From the NCBI RefSeq assembly GCF_900103665.1, contig NZ_FNGY01000007.1, positions 475,013 to 539,012 on the forward strand: a stretch of 64,000 bases of DNA, written 5' to 3'. Every line of letters starts with the position of its first letter. Position 1 is the first letter of the stretch. Position numbers and translations under genes: made by a program. The DNA comes from Pedobacter steynii. GTDB lineage: Bacteria > Bacteroidota > Bacteroidia > Sphingobacteriales > Sphingobacteriaceae. The notes under the pieces were generated by a model. It did not search any database. It was not told the origin of the DNA and saw only the letters and a program-made list of their open reading frames with translations. Shown here piece after piece: positions 24,249-32,472 of this stretch.

Positions 24249-26282
24249 CTAAGCCATCAAAGAAATCAACATGTCAATTAATTTTATTCCGATAAATGGA
24301 GCAATTACTCCTCCTATTCCATAAATAAGCAGGTTTCTGCGCAATAAGGCACTCGCACCAATTGGCTTGTAAGACACCCCGCGTAATGCAACCGGAATCA
24401 ACAATGGAATCACGAGTGCATTGAAAATAACTGCCGACAGGATCGCTGTTTCCGGGCTGTGCAGGTTCATGATGTTCAGGCTGCGCAATGCCGGGATGGA
24501 GACGATAAACAAAGCCGGAACAATGGCGAAATATTTCGCCACATCATTGGCAATGGAAAAGGTAGTCAGCGTTCCCCTGGTGATCAGCAACTGTTTTCCG
24601 ATCTCTACGATCTCAATCAGCTTGGTTGGATCATTGTCCAGGTCGACCATATTACCTGCTTCTTTAGCGGCTTGTGTCCCACTGTTCATGGCCACACCCA
24701 CATCTGCCTGTGCAAGGGCTGGTGCATCATTTGTACCATCACCCATCATCGCTACCAGCTTACCTTGTGCCTGTTCTTCTTTGATATAGTTCATTTTATC
24801 CTCAGGCTTAGCCTCAGCAATAAAATCATCCACACCTGCTTTCTGAGCAATAAACTTAGCCGTCAAAGGATTATCTCCGGTTACCATCACCGTTTTCACA
24901 CCCATTTTACGAAGGCGTTCAAAACGTTCACTGATGCCAGGTTTGATGATATCCTGTAGCTCTATAACGCCCAATGCTTTTTCATTTTCGGCCACTACGA
25001 GCGGCGTACCACCATTGCTGGCGATTCTTTTCACCTGCTCTTCGATGTCCATAGGAAAAGGATTTCCGGCAGTCAGCACGATATTGCGGATAGAATCAAA
25101 AGCACCTTTCCTGATTCTTCTGCCATCTGCAGTATCTAAACCACTGGACCTGGTTTCTGCGGTAAACTTGATGAATTTAGAACCTTCCGGTGCTGTAGTC
25201 ATCAGTTTATCGTCTTGCGAAGCCGCCAGTTCTATGATCGATTTTCCTTCAGGTGTTTCGTCCGCTAAGGAACTCAATACACAAGCATCAGTAAAGCTTT
25301 TGATGATGATGCCTGCAGTAGGGTAAAAATTGGTCGCTTTACGGTTACCAATGGTGATTGTTCCTGTTTTATCCAGCAACAATACATCAATATCACCGGC
25401 AGTTTCTACCGCTTTACCTGATTTAGTGATCACATTGGCTCTCAATGCCCTGTCCATTCCGGCAATACCAATCGCGGAAAGTAAACCTCCGATGGTAGTT
25501 GGAATCAGGCAGACAAATAAAGAGATGAATGCAGCAATCGTAATTGGCGTATTTGAGTAATCTGCAAAAGGTTTCAAGGTGATACATACGATGATGAAAA
25601 CCAGGGTAAAACCAGCCAGCAGGATCGTTAAAGCAATCTCATTCGGTGTTTTCTGACGGGAAGCACCTTCTACCAGCGCGATCATTTTATCCAGGAAGCT
25701 TTCCCCCGGCTGGGTGGTCACCTGAACTTTAATCTGATCTGAAAGCACTTTCGTACCACCTGTTACCGAAGATTTATCACCACCGGATTCGCGGATCACC
25801 GGAGCCGATTCTCCCGTAATGGCCGATTCATCAATCGTGGCAATTCCTTCGATGATCTCTCCGTCTGTAGGAATGGTATCTCCGGTTTCACAGATAAACA
25901 CATCTCCTTTTTTCAATTGATTGGAAGAGCGGACTTCAATTTTTCCGTTGCTCAGCACTACTTTTGCGGGCGTTTCTTCTCTGGTTTTACGCAAGCTGTC
26001 TGCCTGTGCTTTACCTCTTGCCTCCGCAATTGCTTCTGCAAAATTGGCAAACAAGACGGTTAACAAGAGTACGATAAACACAATGAGGTTATATCCGAAC
26101 GAACCCTGACTGCTGTTGCTTATAGAGTAAAGCGTAACGAACAGCATCACGAATGTTCCGATCTCCACGGTAAACATCACCGGGTTGCGGATCATCAAAC
26201 GCGGATCAAGTTTGATAAACGATTGCTTTAATGCAGTATTCACTAAAGCAGGTTCAAATAATATATTAGATTTATTTTTCAT
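24249..26282 (-). CDS. kdpB: Potassium-transporting P-type ATPase subunit B
   Basis: KdpB is the ATP-hydrolysing subunit of the high-affinity K+ pump. The phosphorylation site is DKTGTITIGNR (Asp near 304). The actuator motif TGES is seen in DESAITGESAPV, and the hinge motif MVTGDNPLTA and the P-domain MMGDGTNDAPALAQADVG are all intact. It has about seven membrane segments, four before and three after the catalytic domains. Length is 677. It sits between kdpA (9-nt gap) and kdpC. Confidence 0.98.
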   Translation of the reverse strand: MKNKSNILFEPALVNTALKQSFIKLDPRLMIRNPVMFTVEIGTFVMLFVTLYSISNSSQGSFGYNLIVFIVLLLTVLFANFAEAIAEARGKAQADSLRKTREETPAKVVLSNGKIEVRSSNQLKKGDVFICETGDTIPTDGEIIEGIATIDESAITGESAPVIRESGGDKSSVTGGTKVLSDQIKVQVTTQPGESFLDKMIALVEGASRQKTPNEIALTILLAGFTLVFIIVCITLKPFADYSNTPITIAAFISLFVCLIPTTIGGLLSAIGIAGMDRALRANVITKSGKAVETAGDIDVLLLDKTGTITIGNRKATNFYPTAGIIIKSFTDACVLSSLADETPEGKSIIELAASQDDKLMTTAPEGSKFIKFTAETRSSGLDTADGRRIRKGAFDSIRNIVLTAGNPFPMDIEEQVKRIASNGGTPLVVAENEKALGVIELQDIIKPGISERFERLRKMGVKTVMVTGDNPLTAKFIAQKAGVDDFIAEAKPEDKMNYIKEEQAQGKLVAMMGDGTNDAPALAQADVGVAMNSGTQAAKEAGNMVDLDNDPTKLIEIVEIGKQLLITRGTLTTFSIANDVAKYFAIVPALFIVSIPALRSLNIMNLHSPETAILSAVIFNALVIPLLIPVALRGVSYKPIGASALLRRNLLIYGIGGVIAPFIGIKLIDMLISLMA

Positions 26283-26291
26283 CGAAATGTG

Positions 26292-28010
26292 TTATTTAAT
26301 CAGGGTAAAATATTCAGCTACCGGGCCTAAAGTCAGCGCAGGGAAAAACGCTAGTGCAGCGATGATTACAATGACTACGAAAGTCATCATCCCAAAAGTT
26401 AACGTATCCGTTTTTAGGGTTCCTGCTGATTCCGGAATGTATTTTTTAGAAGCCAGTAATCCAGCGATGGCCACAGGCCCGATGATAGGAAGGAAACGTC
26501 CAAGGATCAGCACAAAACCTGTCAACACGTTCCAGAAGGTATTGTTATCGCCAAGCCCTTCAAAGCCTGAACCATTATTCGCAGCCGCTGAAGTGTTTTC
26601 ATATAACATTTCAGAGAAACCATGGAATCCCGGGTTATTTAACCAGCTGGCCGGTTTCACTGCCCAGCTTGCATCCGGGAAATAAGTAATCGTATAAGCC
26701 GCCAATGCAGTTCCTACCAGGATAATAAAGGGATGCAATAAGGCAATGATTGAAGCAATCTTCACTTCCCGGGCCTCTACTTTATGTCCGAGGAATTCCG
26801 GTGTTCGCCCAACCATCAATCCGGAAATGAAAACTGCAATGATGATAAAGATAAAATAGTTCAGAATCCCGACTCCGCAACCTCCGTAGAAACAGTTCAT
26901 CATCATGGCAATCATTTGATACATTCCAGTCAATGGCATCGCACTGTCGTGCATCGAATTAACAGAACCCGTAGAAATGATCGTGGTGACCGTGCTCCAA
27001 TAGGCGGTAGCCGTAGGCCCAAACCTGACCTCTTTCCCTTCCATTGCTCCCGTTAACTGAGAAACACCCATTTTTGCAATCGCAGGACTGCCTCCGGTTT
27101 CACTGATAACGGTAGGAACAAGTAGGAGCATCATTCCCAGGGTCATGATCCCAAAGATCACCCAGGCCATTTTCTTCCTGCGGATAAAGTATCCAAAGGC
27201 AAAGATCATCGCCACTGGAATGATTACCTGAGAGATGGCTTCTGTCATATTGGTCAGGTAGTTTGGATTTTCTATCGGATGTGAGCTATTCACACCAAAC
27301 CAGCCACCACCATTGGTACCAAGGTGTTTGATCGCTACGAAACCAGCAGCAGGGCCTCTGGATACATTTACCGTATCTCCCTGCAGGGAAATGTACTTGT
27401 CTTTACCCTCATAACTTGTTGTGGTACCATTAAAGGCTAAAATAATCGCTACCACTACAGATAGTGGTAATAATAAGCGGGTGATAGAACGGGTAAAGAA
27501 TACCCAGAAGTTACCAAGACTAGTGGTTGTTTTATCCCTGAAGGCTTTAAACAGGACTACTGCAGCTGCAATTCCCGTAGCCGCGCTTACAAACTGTAAG
27601 AACATAAATACGAAGTGCTGCGTGAAGTAAGTTGCCCCGCTTTCTCCTGAATAATGTTGTAAATTACAGTTGACCACAAAGCTGATGATACTGTTAAAGG
27701 CAAGATCCGGCGACTGACCAAGGTTTCCATCTGGATTTAAAGGAAGTTTATCCTGATAGATCAGGGCAAAAAATCCGTATACCAACCAAACCATATTGAT
27801 GGTCAACAGCGCTTTCATATGCTGTTTCCAGTTCATCGACTCTTCCGGATTAATTCCGGATAATTTATAAATACCCTTTTCAAGGGGTTTTAGAAAGTCT
27901 GTCCAGACTTTCTCACCTGCAAACATCTTTGCCAGATAAATACCTAGTGGTATTCCAATCAGCAAGGTCAGTCCGTAGGTGGCAATAATGCCAAGTAATT
28001 CAGTGTTCAT
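26292..28010 (-). CDS. kdpA: Potassium-transporting ATPase subunit A
   Basis: KdpA forms the K+ selectivity path, with four membrane-pore-membrane repeats related to K+ channels. Visible signatures are FNSIISFVVNCNLQHYSGE (first pore region), KHLGTNGGGWFGVNSSHP, WSTVTTIISTGSVNSMHD (in full no more than that) and NNNGSGFEGLG-like AAANNGSGFEGLGDNNTFWN (fourth). The length of 572 residues is normal. It lies at the head of the structural genes, 10 nt after kdpF. No changes in the selectivity glycines were noticed. Confidence 0.98.
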   Translation of the reverse strand: MNTELLGIIATYGLTLLIGIPLGIYLAKMFAGEKVWTDFLKPLEKGIYKLSGINPEESMNWKQHMKALLTINMVWLVYGFFALIYQDKLPLNPDGNLGQSPDLAFNSIISFVVNCNLQHYSGESGATYFTQHFVFMFLQFVSAATGIAAAVVLFKAFRDKTTTSLGNFWVFFTRSITRLLLPLSVVVAIILAFNGTTTSYEGKDKYISLQGDTVNVSRGPAAGFVAIKHLGTNGGGWFGVNSSHPIENPNYLTNMTEAISQVIIPVAMIFAFGYFIRRKKMAWVIFGIMTLGMMLLLVPTVISETGGSPAIAKMGVSQLTGAMEGKEVRFGPTATAYWSTVTTIISTGSVNSMHDSAMPLTGMYQMIAMMMNCFYGGCGVGILNYFIFIIIAVFISGLMVGRTPEFLGHKVEAREVKIASIIALLHPFIILVGTALAAYTITYFPDASWAVKPASWLNNPGFHGFSEMLYENTSAAANNGSGFEGLGDNNTFWNVLTGFVLILGRFLPIIGPVAIAGLLASKKYIPESAGTLKTDTLTFGMMTFVVIVIIAALAFFPALTLGPVAEYFTLIK

Positions 28011-28020
28011 AATAAATTAA

Positions 28021-28098
28021 TTAAAATTTTTCAGGTTTAATCAGCACGTATACCATGTAGATAAATACTGCGATTGCGATAAGAAATAATGCGATCAT
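28021..28098 (-). CDS. kdpF: KdpF, 25-residue subunit of the K+ pump
   Basis: A short open frame directly before kdpA encodes MIALFLIAIAVFIYMVYVLI followed by KPEKF. This is the KdpF pattern: one hydrophobic helix ending in Y-x-L-x-x-P-E-K-F. KdpF is a lipid-like stabiliser of the KdpFABC complex in the inner membrane. The gap to kdpA is 10 nt. It is too short for routine gene callers and is easily missed. Confidence 0.88.
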   Translation of the reverse strand: MIALFLIAIAVFIYMVYVLIKPEKF

Positions 28099-28103
28099 AA
28101 TTG

Positions 28104-28187
28104 TTAGATTTTTTCGAACCAGTCGATTGATTTGTAGAATACCCAGCACATCAGTAGCAGGGCGAGAAGTAGTGCGATTGTTAACAT
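28104..28187 (-). CDS. 27-residue membrane micro-protein upstream of kdpF
   Basis: The frame encodes MLTIALLLALLLMCWVFYKS followed by IDWFEKI. It has one hydrophobic helix and an aromatic, charged tail, much like KdpF in plan but with a different ending. It stops 5 nt before the kdpF start and follows a candidate promoter closely, so it appears to be the first gene of the kdp transcript. I know of no characterised family. It may be an extra small subunit of the pump or a leader peptide that affects kdpF and kdpA translation. Confidence 0.6.
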   Translation of the reverse strand: MLTIALLLALLLMCWVFYKSIDWFEKI

Positions 28188-28213
28188 AAATTAGCTATTT
28201 TAGATAGCCATAG

Positions 28214-28228
28214 CCAATTGGCATACCA
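28214..28228 (-). promoter_or_regulatory. Candidate sigma-54-type promoter or operator before the kdp operon
   Basis: Read on the minus strand, TGGTATGCCAATTGG fits the -24/-12 layout (TGGCACG-N4-TTGC) at 8 of 11 positions with correct spacing, but the -12 C is replaced by G. It overlaps a perfect 10-bp palindrome, GCCAATTGGC (28213-28222). The predicted start would fall about 15 nt before the first micro-ORF. The adjacent sigma-54-type regulator makes it plausible; the mismatch at -12 keeps it weak. Confidence 0.3.
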
Positions 28229-28310
28229 GAGAAAAGGCCAAAGACCTAAAACACTGATTACAAGCCAATAAATCAACAAAACAGGTAAATGCCAAAAATC
28301 ATAAACAAAA

Positions 28311-28340
28311 AAACCCTTCCATTTTGGAAGGGTTTTTTAT
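28311..28340. terminator. Bidirectional intrinsic terminator after the NtrC-type regulator
   Basis: AACCCTTCC and GGAAGGGTT pair across a 5-nt loop (ATTTT) and are flanked by A-runs and T-runs on both sides, so it can act on either strand. It lies 28 nt past the stop of the minus-strand regulator and ahead of the kdp promoter region, separating the two transcripts. Confidence 0.85.
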
Positions 28341-28367
28341 CATAATGAACGGTATTGCTTTTTTGCC

Positions 28368-29699
28368 TTAGCTGATCTTATACTCTTCCATTTTACGGTA
28401 TAGGGTGGTCAGACCAATCCCCAATAACCTGGCGGTTTCCGTTTTATTACCTCTGGTATGTTTCAATACTTTATTGATATGCTGCTTTTCGATCACCTGC
28501 ATCTTCATAGAATCTTCCTCCTGCGTCTCCGCATGAAACTCATAAGGCAGCAGGCTCGCGGTCACTATATTTCCATCGGCAAGGATGACCACCCTTTCCA
28601 TTACATTTTTTAATTCCCTGATGTTTCCCTTCCAGACATGCTTCATCAGCAGTTCTGTAAAAGCATCATCCATGATAAAATCAGGTTTATTCACTTTGAC
28701 AGCAAATTCTTTCAAATAATGCTTTGCAATCATCAGAATATCTGTTTTTCGCTGGGAAAGGTTGGGCAATTCAATAGAAAATACAGAAAGCCTGAAATAA
28801 AGGTCTAACCTAAACTTTCCTGCTTCCGCCTCATCTTTAAGGTTTCTGTTGGTTGCCGCAATGATCCTTACATTGACTTTACTCGTATGCGTATCCCCAA
28901 CCTTAATAAAGGTTTGATTTTCCAGTACCCGCAACAGTTTCGCCTGAAGGTCGAGGTTCATCTCTCCGATCTCATCCAGGAAAAGGGTCCCTTCATTCGC
29001 TTCTTCCAGCAATCCTCTTTTGTCTTTCATGGCACCGGTAAAAGCACCCTGTTTGTATCCAAAGAGCTCACTTTCCAAAAGCTCCGGGTTAAAGCCGCTA
29101 CAGTTCAGCGCCACAAATGGCTTCATCTTTCTCGGGCTTTCATAATGAATCGCCTGGGCAAAGACTTCTTTTCCCGTTCCGGTTTCCCCCAGTAACAAAA
29201 CCGTAGTATCCGTTGCAGAAACTTTCTGCGCCAGATCGAGCGCTTCTTTCATCGCCTTCGACTGACCGAGAATACTCCCGAAACTGTGTTTTTTAATGAT
29301 TTTATTTTCCAGATCATAAACCCTGCGCTGGAGTTTTACTTTATCCATCGCCTTATAGACCAATGGAATGATTTTATCGTTATCATCACCTTTGGTGATG
29401 TAATCAAAAGCGCCATTCCTCATCGCCATGACCCCATCCGAAATGGTCCCAAAGGCGGTAAGGTTGATCACTTCTACATAAGGTTTGATCTTTTTGATTT
29501 CTTTTACCAGCTCCACGCCATTGATATCGGGTAGCTTCACATCGCTGATCACTACGTCAACCTCCTGCGTGGTCAGGGTCTTCAGTCCCTCCTTTCCGGT
29601 ATTTGCCTGAAACACCTTAAATCCCTCCAGTTCTATAATCCTCGCGAGGAGGCTACAGATTTTCTTTTCGTCGTCTATTATGAGGACCGTATCTTGCAT
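28368..29699 (-). CDS. Sigma-54-dependent response regulator, probable kdp activator
   Basis: This is an NtrC-type regulator of about 443 residues (start at MQDTVLIIDDEKK). The receiver domain is at 1-120 with phospho-acceptor Asp in VVISDVKLPD. The AAA+ domain is at about 135-370 with Walker A GETGTGKE, the canonical sigma-54 contact loop GAFTGA (GYKQGAFTGAMKDKRG) and Walker B GTLFLDEIGEM. A Fis-type helix-turn-helix (TRGNKTETARLLGIGLTTLYR) ends it. It is placed just upstream of kdpFABC and on the same strand as the KdpD half and kinase, so it likely replaces KdpE, which is OmpR-type in other bacteria. It overlaps nothing and has its own terminator. Confidence 0.9.
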   Translation of the reverse strand: MQDTVLIIDDEKKICSLLARIIELEGFKVFQANTGKEGLKTLTTQEVDVVISDVKLPDINGVELVKEIKKIKPYVEVINLTAFGTISDGVMAMRNGAFDYITKGDDNDKIIPLVYKAMDKVKLQRRVYDLENKIIKKHSFGSILGQSKAMKEALDLAQKVSATDTTVLLLGETGTGKEVFAQAIHYESPRKMKPFVALNCSGFNPELLESELFGYKQGAFTGAMKDKRGLLEEANEGTLFLDEIGEMNLDLQAKLLRVLENQTFIKVGDTHTSKVNVRIIAATNRNLKDEAEAGKFRLDLYFRLSVFSIELPNLSQRKTDILMIAKHYLKEFAVKVNKPDFIMDDAFTELLMKHVWKGNIRELKNVMERVVILADGNIVTASLLPYEFHAETQEEDSMKMQVIEKQHINKVLKHTRGNKTETARLLGIGLTTLYRKMEEYKIS

Positions 29700-29719
29700 A
29701 GCTGATAATTTAGACAATA

Positions 29720-30862
29720 TTAATAATTATCTGAGACAAGTAGGTTTTTCTTCTTTCCATGATTGCTAAATAGGGATTCCAGCAGCCAGATATAAGTCGC
29801 GATTCCCTCCCTGATTTCCTCCACAAAGATATACTCATCCGCCATGTGCGACCTTGCAGAATCACCAGGCCCCATTTTCATGGATGGAACATCCAGCCAG
29901 CCCTGATCTGAACTGGTGGGCGAACAATAAGTGTGCTTTCCAATCTCTTTTCCAGCCATGACCAAAGGATGCTGCCCGTCAATAAAGGAAGGATTCATCA
30001 CGTTTGGACGCACATTGATTTTACAGGTGGTATGGTTATAAATGGTGGTCAATATTTCTTTAGGTGTCCAGGAATGGGTAAAACGGATGTCCACGGTGAA
30101 ATTACACTCTCCTGGAACAATGTTATGCTGTATTCCGGCGTTGACCTCGGTCACCGTCATTTTTACCGGGCTCTGTAAATCCCCTTCAATGGGAAAGATA
30201 AAACCGGCAAACCATTGCATATCGGCAAAGGCTTTATAGATCGCATTGTCCCCTTCTTCCCTTGCAGCATGCCCGGGCTTACCATAGCTGATACAATCCA
30301 GCACCATGGATCCTTTCTCTGCAACTGCCATTTCCATTTGTGTAGGTTCACCCACAATAGCAAAAGCGATGTTCTGAAGTTCCGGAAGGATACATTTCAA
30401 TCCTCTCTCTCCGGAAGTTTCTTCCTCAGCGGTTGCTGCAAAACAAAGGTTGTAAGGCAGGTCTGTAAATTCATGGAAATGAAGAAAAGCCGCCATTAAA
30501 GAAACGAGGCAGCCCCCTGCATCATTGCTTCCCAGTCCATGTAGTTTCCCATCTTTGATAAAAGGATGAAAAGGATCATTTTGATACGCTTTTGATGGCT
30601 TTACCGTATCGTGATGAGAATTGAGTAAAAGGGTTGGTTTTGAGGGATCGAAATTTCTGTTGTAACACCAGATGTTATTGAATTTCCTAAAGGTGAACAC
30701 ATCGTGATGGATCAGAAAGGATTCGATCTGATCAGCAGTATTCACCTCTTCAGTACTGAATGAGGGCGTAGAGATTAATTTTCTGAGCAACTGGAGCGGG
30801 TCTTCAGTTAATGTATATAAGTCGGGCAAACTGCCGGCGCTTTTAATGGAATTGGGATTCAT
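29720..30862 (-). CDS. M20-family zinc amidohydrolase, ArgE/DapE-like
   Basis: This cytoplasmic metallo-hydrolase removes acyl groups from amino acids or cleaves a related amide. The family zinc ligands are seen: His in LLLNSHHDTVKP, bridging Asp in HGLGSNDAGGC, the general base and Glu ligand in ATAEEETSGERG, Asp or Glu near IVGEPTQMEMAVAEKG, and a later His. Length is 380. Bacteroidota use an M20 enzyme of this type in arginine synthesis (acetyl- or succinyl-ornithine). An acetyltransferase lies just upstream, but no other arginine genes are here. A pentanucleotide repeat occupies the region before its start. Confidence 0.85.
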   Translation of the reverse strand: MNPNSIKSAGSLPDLYTLTEDPLQLLRKLISTPSFSTEEVNTADQIESFLIHHDVFTFRKFNNIWCYNRNFDPSKPTLLLNSHHDTVKPSKAYQNDPFHPFIKDGKLHGLGSNDAGGCLVSLMAAFLHFHEFTDLPYNLCFAATAEEETSGERGLKCILPELQNIAFAIVGEPTQMEMAVAEKGSMVLDCISYGKPGHAAREEGDNAIYKAFADMQWFAGFIFPIEGDLQSPVKMTVTEVNAGIQHNIVPGECNFTVDIRFTHSWTPKEILTTIYNHTTCKINVRPNVMNPSFIDGQHPLVMAGKEIGKHTYCSPTSSDQGWLDVPSMKMGPGDSARSHMADEYIFVEEIREGIATYIWLLESLFSNHGKKKNLLVSDNY

Positions 30863-30894
30863 ATGCTTTTTGATTGATGATTTGATTTGATTTG

Positions 30895-30949
30895 TTGACT
30901 TGACTTGACTTGACTTGACTTGACTTGACTTGACTTGACTTGACTTGAC
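30895..30949. repeat. Pentanucleotide tandem repeat, 11 copies of TTGAC
   Basis: Eleven perfect, uninterrupted copies of TTGAC (GTCAA on the minus strand) fill 55 nt. Less perfect TTGAT units flank both sides. It lies between the acetyltransferase stop and the M20 start, ending 33 nt before the latter, so copy-number change could alter promoter spacing or mRNA stability of the minus-strand hydrolase gene. Confidence 0.97.
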
Positions 30950-31013
30950 GATTTCATGATTTAATTTGAAAATTTGACTTAGTCAATTGATTTAAAAAAG
31001 TATTGCTGACCCG

Positions 31014-31622
31014 TTAATTGGTTTTAGAAAGGTACCGCTGATAAGATTCAACAGGCATCGACAGCTCTTGTTCCCTTTGTACTTTTTCCGGATCGAATAA
31101 CATTGCAGTACATAAACAATTGCATTTTTTCTTGCCTTCAAGGATGTCGTAATTCACACAGCTTTTACAACCTTCCCAGAAGGACGCATCTTTTGTAATC
31201 TCCGCAAAGGTGACAGGTTCAAAGCCCAACTGAGTGTTCATCTTCATAATGGCAATGCCTGAAGTAATACTGAAGATTTTTGCATTGGGATACCTTCTCC
31301 TTGACATCCTGAAGATCCTGTCCTTAATAGCCCTGGCCACTCCTGTTTTACGGAATTTCGGGGAAACAATAAGCCCCGAATTGGAGATGAAATTTCCGTT
31401 CTCCCAGATTTCAAAATAAGCGAAACCTACCCATTCCCCGGCAGTAGTCACCGCGATCACTGCTTTCTCATCCCTGATTTTCTGAGCCAGAGATTCCGGG
31501 CTGCGTTTTGAAATTCCAGATCCCCTGGCAATAGCAGAGGATTCCGTTTCCTGAATTATTTCATCGACGTATTTTATATCATTTATGGTAGCAATACGCA
31601 CAAAGATCATTGGATTTTCCAT
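31014..31622 (-). CDS. GNAT-family N-acetyltransferase with C-terminal Cys cluster
   Basis: This 202-residue protein has the GNAT fold: RIATINDIKYVDEIIQ at the start, VGFAYFEIWENG in the middle, and the acetyl-CoA loop VSPKFRKTGVARAIKDRIF at about 87-105 (R/Q-x-x-G-x-A type). An unusual C-terminal part holds several Cys: GCKSCVNYDIL and KKKCNCLCTAML, five or six in about 25 residues, which could bind a metal. Similar GNAT proteins head arginine operons in Bacteroidota, where they may make N-acetyl- or succinyl-glutamate. Here the only partner is the M20 hydrolase downstream. The substrate is not known. Confidence 0.82.
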   Translation of the reverse strand: MENPMIFVRIATINDIKYVDEIIQETESSAIARGSGISKRSPESLAQKIRDEKAVIAVTTAGEWVGFAYFEIWENGNFISNSGLIVSPKFRKTGVARAIKDRIFRMSRRRYPNAKIFSITSGIAIMKMNTQLGFEPVTFAEITKDASFWEGCKSCVNYDILEGKKKCNCLCTAMLFDPEKVQREQELSMPVESYQRYLSKTN

Positions 31623-31785
31623 TGTTAAATTATTTTACCGGAGCTCTGTTCAAACCGGGTGCCCAATCGGGCCAAAAAGAAGAAAACACGCTGTGAATAT
31701 TAACTGAGCGTGGAATAATAATTTCATGACGCTATTGTGGCAATAGTGAACCTTATCAAAATGGCAGGGTTAATTTCATTTTAGC

Positions 31786-31793
31786 TACCTTTG
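31786..31793 (+). promoter_or_regulatory. Candidate -7 element TACCTTTG before the SCO gene
   Basis: TACCTTTG matches the Bacteroidota TAnnTTTG -7 consensus and lies 23 nt before the ATG of the SCO gene. No clear -33 TTTG is seen at the usual spacing. Confidence 0.45.
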
Positions 31794-31816
31794 GCGGATT
31801 CAATAATAATAAAATT

Positions 31817-32470
31817 ATGAAGCTGAACTTTTCCCTCCCGTTATCGTTTTTATTTGCGCTCGCAATCTTTGTTTCTTCTTGCCAGAACAACAAAAAATTA
31901 CCAATCCTTGGCCCCAGAGAAGCGGTATCCGTTAAAAATGAAGATGGTTCCATGGGCGTAGATACCGTGTATCAGACCATTCCTGCATTTCGTTTCTTAA
32001 ACCAGGATAGTGTTTACATTACGAACGATCAGTTCAAAGACAAAATCTATATTGCCGACTTCTTTTTCACTTCCTGCACCACGATCTGCCCAACGATGCA
32101 CAGGAATATGAAAACCATATTTGAAAAATATAAAGACAATCCGGAGGTGATGTACCTTTCACATACCATCGATTTTAAATACGATAAACCTTCAGTATTG
32201 AAAAAATACGCAGAGAAACTTGGTGTAGATGGCAATAAATGGCAATTTGTATACGGTTCAAAAGATAGCGTATATCAGCTGGCAGAACGCAATTACCTTG
32301 TGGCTGTGATGGAAGATACTACTGCAAGGGACGGTTACATTCACCAGGGATGGCTGGTTCTGATTGATAAGCAAAAACGCATTCGCGGTGCTTATGATGG
32401 AACAGACCCAAAACAGGTAGAACAACTGACGAAAGATATTCCTGTGTTACTTGCTGAAGATAAAAAATAA
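31817..32470 (+). CDS. SCO1/SenC-family copper chaperone lipoprotein (copy 2)
   Basis: This is a paralog of the protein at 13313-13951. The copper site is CTTICP (Cys87 and Cys91) and the distant His is in YIHQGWLVLIDK. The signal has a lipobox at Cys22 (FVSSCQN). Both copies share long stretches such as ADFFFTSC and ICPTMHRN, and AERNYLVA. The gene is followed 2 nt later by a small cytochrome c. That pair suggests a role in electron transfer or oxidase assembly rather than in the MbnP island. At 217 residues it is full-length. Confidence 0.93.
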   Translation: MKLNFSLPLSFLFALAIFVSSCQNNKKLPILGPREAVSVKNEDGSMGVDTVYQTIPAFRFLNQDSVYITNDQFKDKIYIADFFFTSCTTICPTMHRNMKTIFEKYKDNPEVMYLSHTIDFKYDKPSVLKKYAEKLGVDGNKWQFVYGSKDSVYQLAERNYLVAVMEDTTARDGYIHQGWLVLIDKQKRIRGAYDGTDPKQVEQLTKDIPVLLAEDKK

Positions 32471-32472
32471 CC

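Noticed and set aside
24459..24959. A 166-codon plus-strand open frame over kdpB
   Set aside because: It is a shadow of the conserved KdpB catalytic domains.
30895..30949. A CRISPR array
   Set aside because: The unit is five bases without spacers, a microsatellite, and no cas gene is nearby.
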